Source: Candidatus Nomurabacteria bacterium
GTDB taxonomy: Bacteria; Patescibacteriota; Minisyncoccia; Phycocordibacterales; UBA9973
DNA: 5,799 bases
NCBI GenBank assembly: GCA_028286705.1
Contig: JAQBRC010000040.1
Span: 1 to 5,799, forward strand
Direction of reading: 5' to 3'
Shown here: positions 5,763 through 5,799 of the stretch, piece after piece
Layout of the letters: each line of letters begins with the position of its first letter
How positions within the stretch are numbered: the stretch's first letter is position 1
Notes under the pieces: generated by a model
The model's input: only the letters and a program-made list of their open reading frames with translations
The model's database searches: none
Told to the model about the DNA's origin: nothing
Made by a program: the position numbers and the translations under genes

Positions 5763-5799
5763 ATGAGCAAAAAAGAACTGATTATCTATACTGACGGCG
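5763..5799 (+). CDS. rnhA: Ribonuclease HI, N-terminal fragment (3' partial)
   Basis: The last 37 bases encode MSKKELIIYTDG. The block 'xxIYTDG' followed by Ala/Gly is the first strand of RNase HI, and Asp11 would be the first catalytic carboxylate of its DEDD set. RNase HI cleaves the RNA strand of RNA:DNA hybrids during replication and R-loop removal. Only 12 residues are visible, so another RNase H-fold protein with the same start cannot be excluded. The gene has its own promoter and lies 87 bp after cas2 in the same direction. Confidence 0.72.
   Translation, partial: MSKKELIIYTDG

Overview
The window reads as chromosomal DNA of a bacterium with tightly packed genes, short intergenic gaps and almost no Shine-Dalgarno sequences. 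A large exported protein with YadA-type head repeats and a C-terminal S74 chaperone, ending in a short Cys-pair segment and a Pro-rich tail, is a style common in Candidate Phyla Radiation (Patescibacteria, for example Parcubacteria) genomes. That lineage assignment is an inference from protein style and gene packing; no rRNA or other marker gene is present. All genes read normally with TAA or TAG stops, and nothing suggests a recoded stop.

Layout. Positions 2-2227 (+) hold most of a secreted or surface fibre-like protein whose N-terminus lies before the window. It has two tandem copies of a ~200-230 residue module, each built of 14-residue 'AFGxxNxASG' repeats, then a self-cleaving S74 domain. 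Its last 26 bases overlap, tail to tail, a HIT-family (HinT-like) gene at 2202-2603 (-). That gene diverges from recJ (2632-4287, +) across only 28 bp, which holds two back-to-back -10 elements placed so that both mRNAs could be leaderless. After a 54-bp AT-rich gap with a good promoter come cas1 (4342-5346) and a divergent cas2 (5346-5675), overlapping by one base. An 87-bp gap then holds a 35-bp palindromic element and an extended -10 promoter that would give a leaderless rnhA, whose first 12 codons (5763-5799) end the window.

How the genes fit together. Cas1 keeps its full catalytic set, and Cas2 follows in a translationally coupled arrangement, so the pair looks like a working spacer-integration module. 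No CRISPR array, effector, cas4 or other cas gene is visible. Instead the module sits between two housekeeping nucleases, RecJ (5'-3' ssDNA exonuclease) and RNase HI (RNA of RNA:DNA hybrids). The main point of interest is this isolated adaptation module, together with a 20-bp perfect palindrome near the end of cas1 and the 35-bp palindromic element after cas2. Whether the flanking nucleases work with it, or the module was simply inserted between them, cannot be decided from this window.
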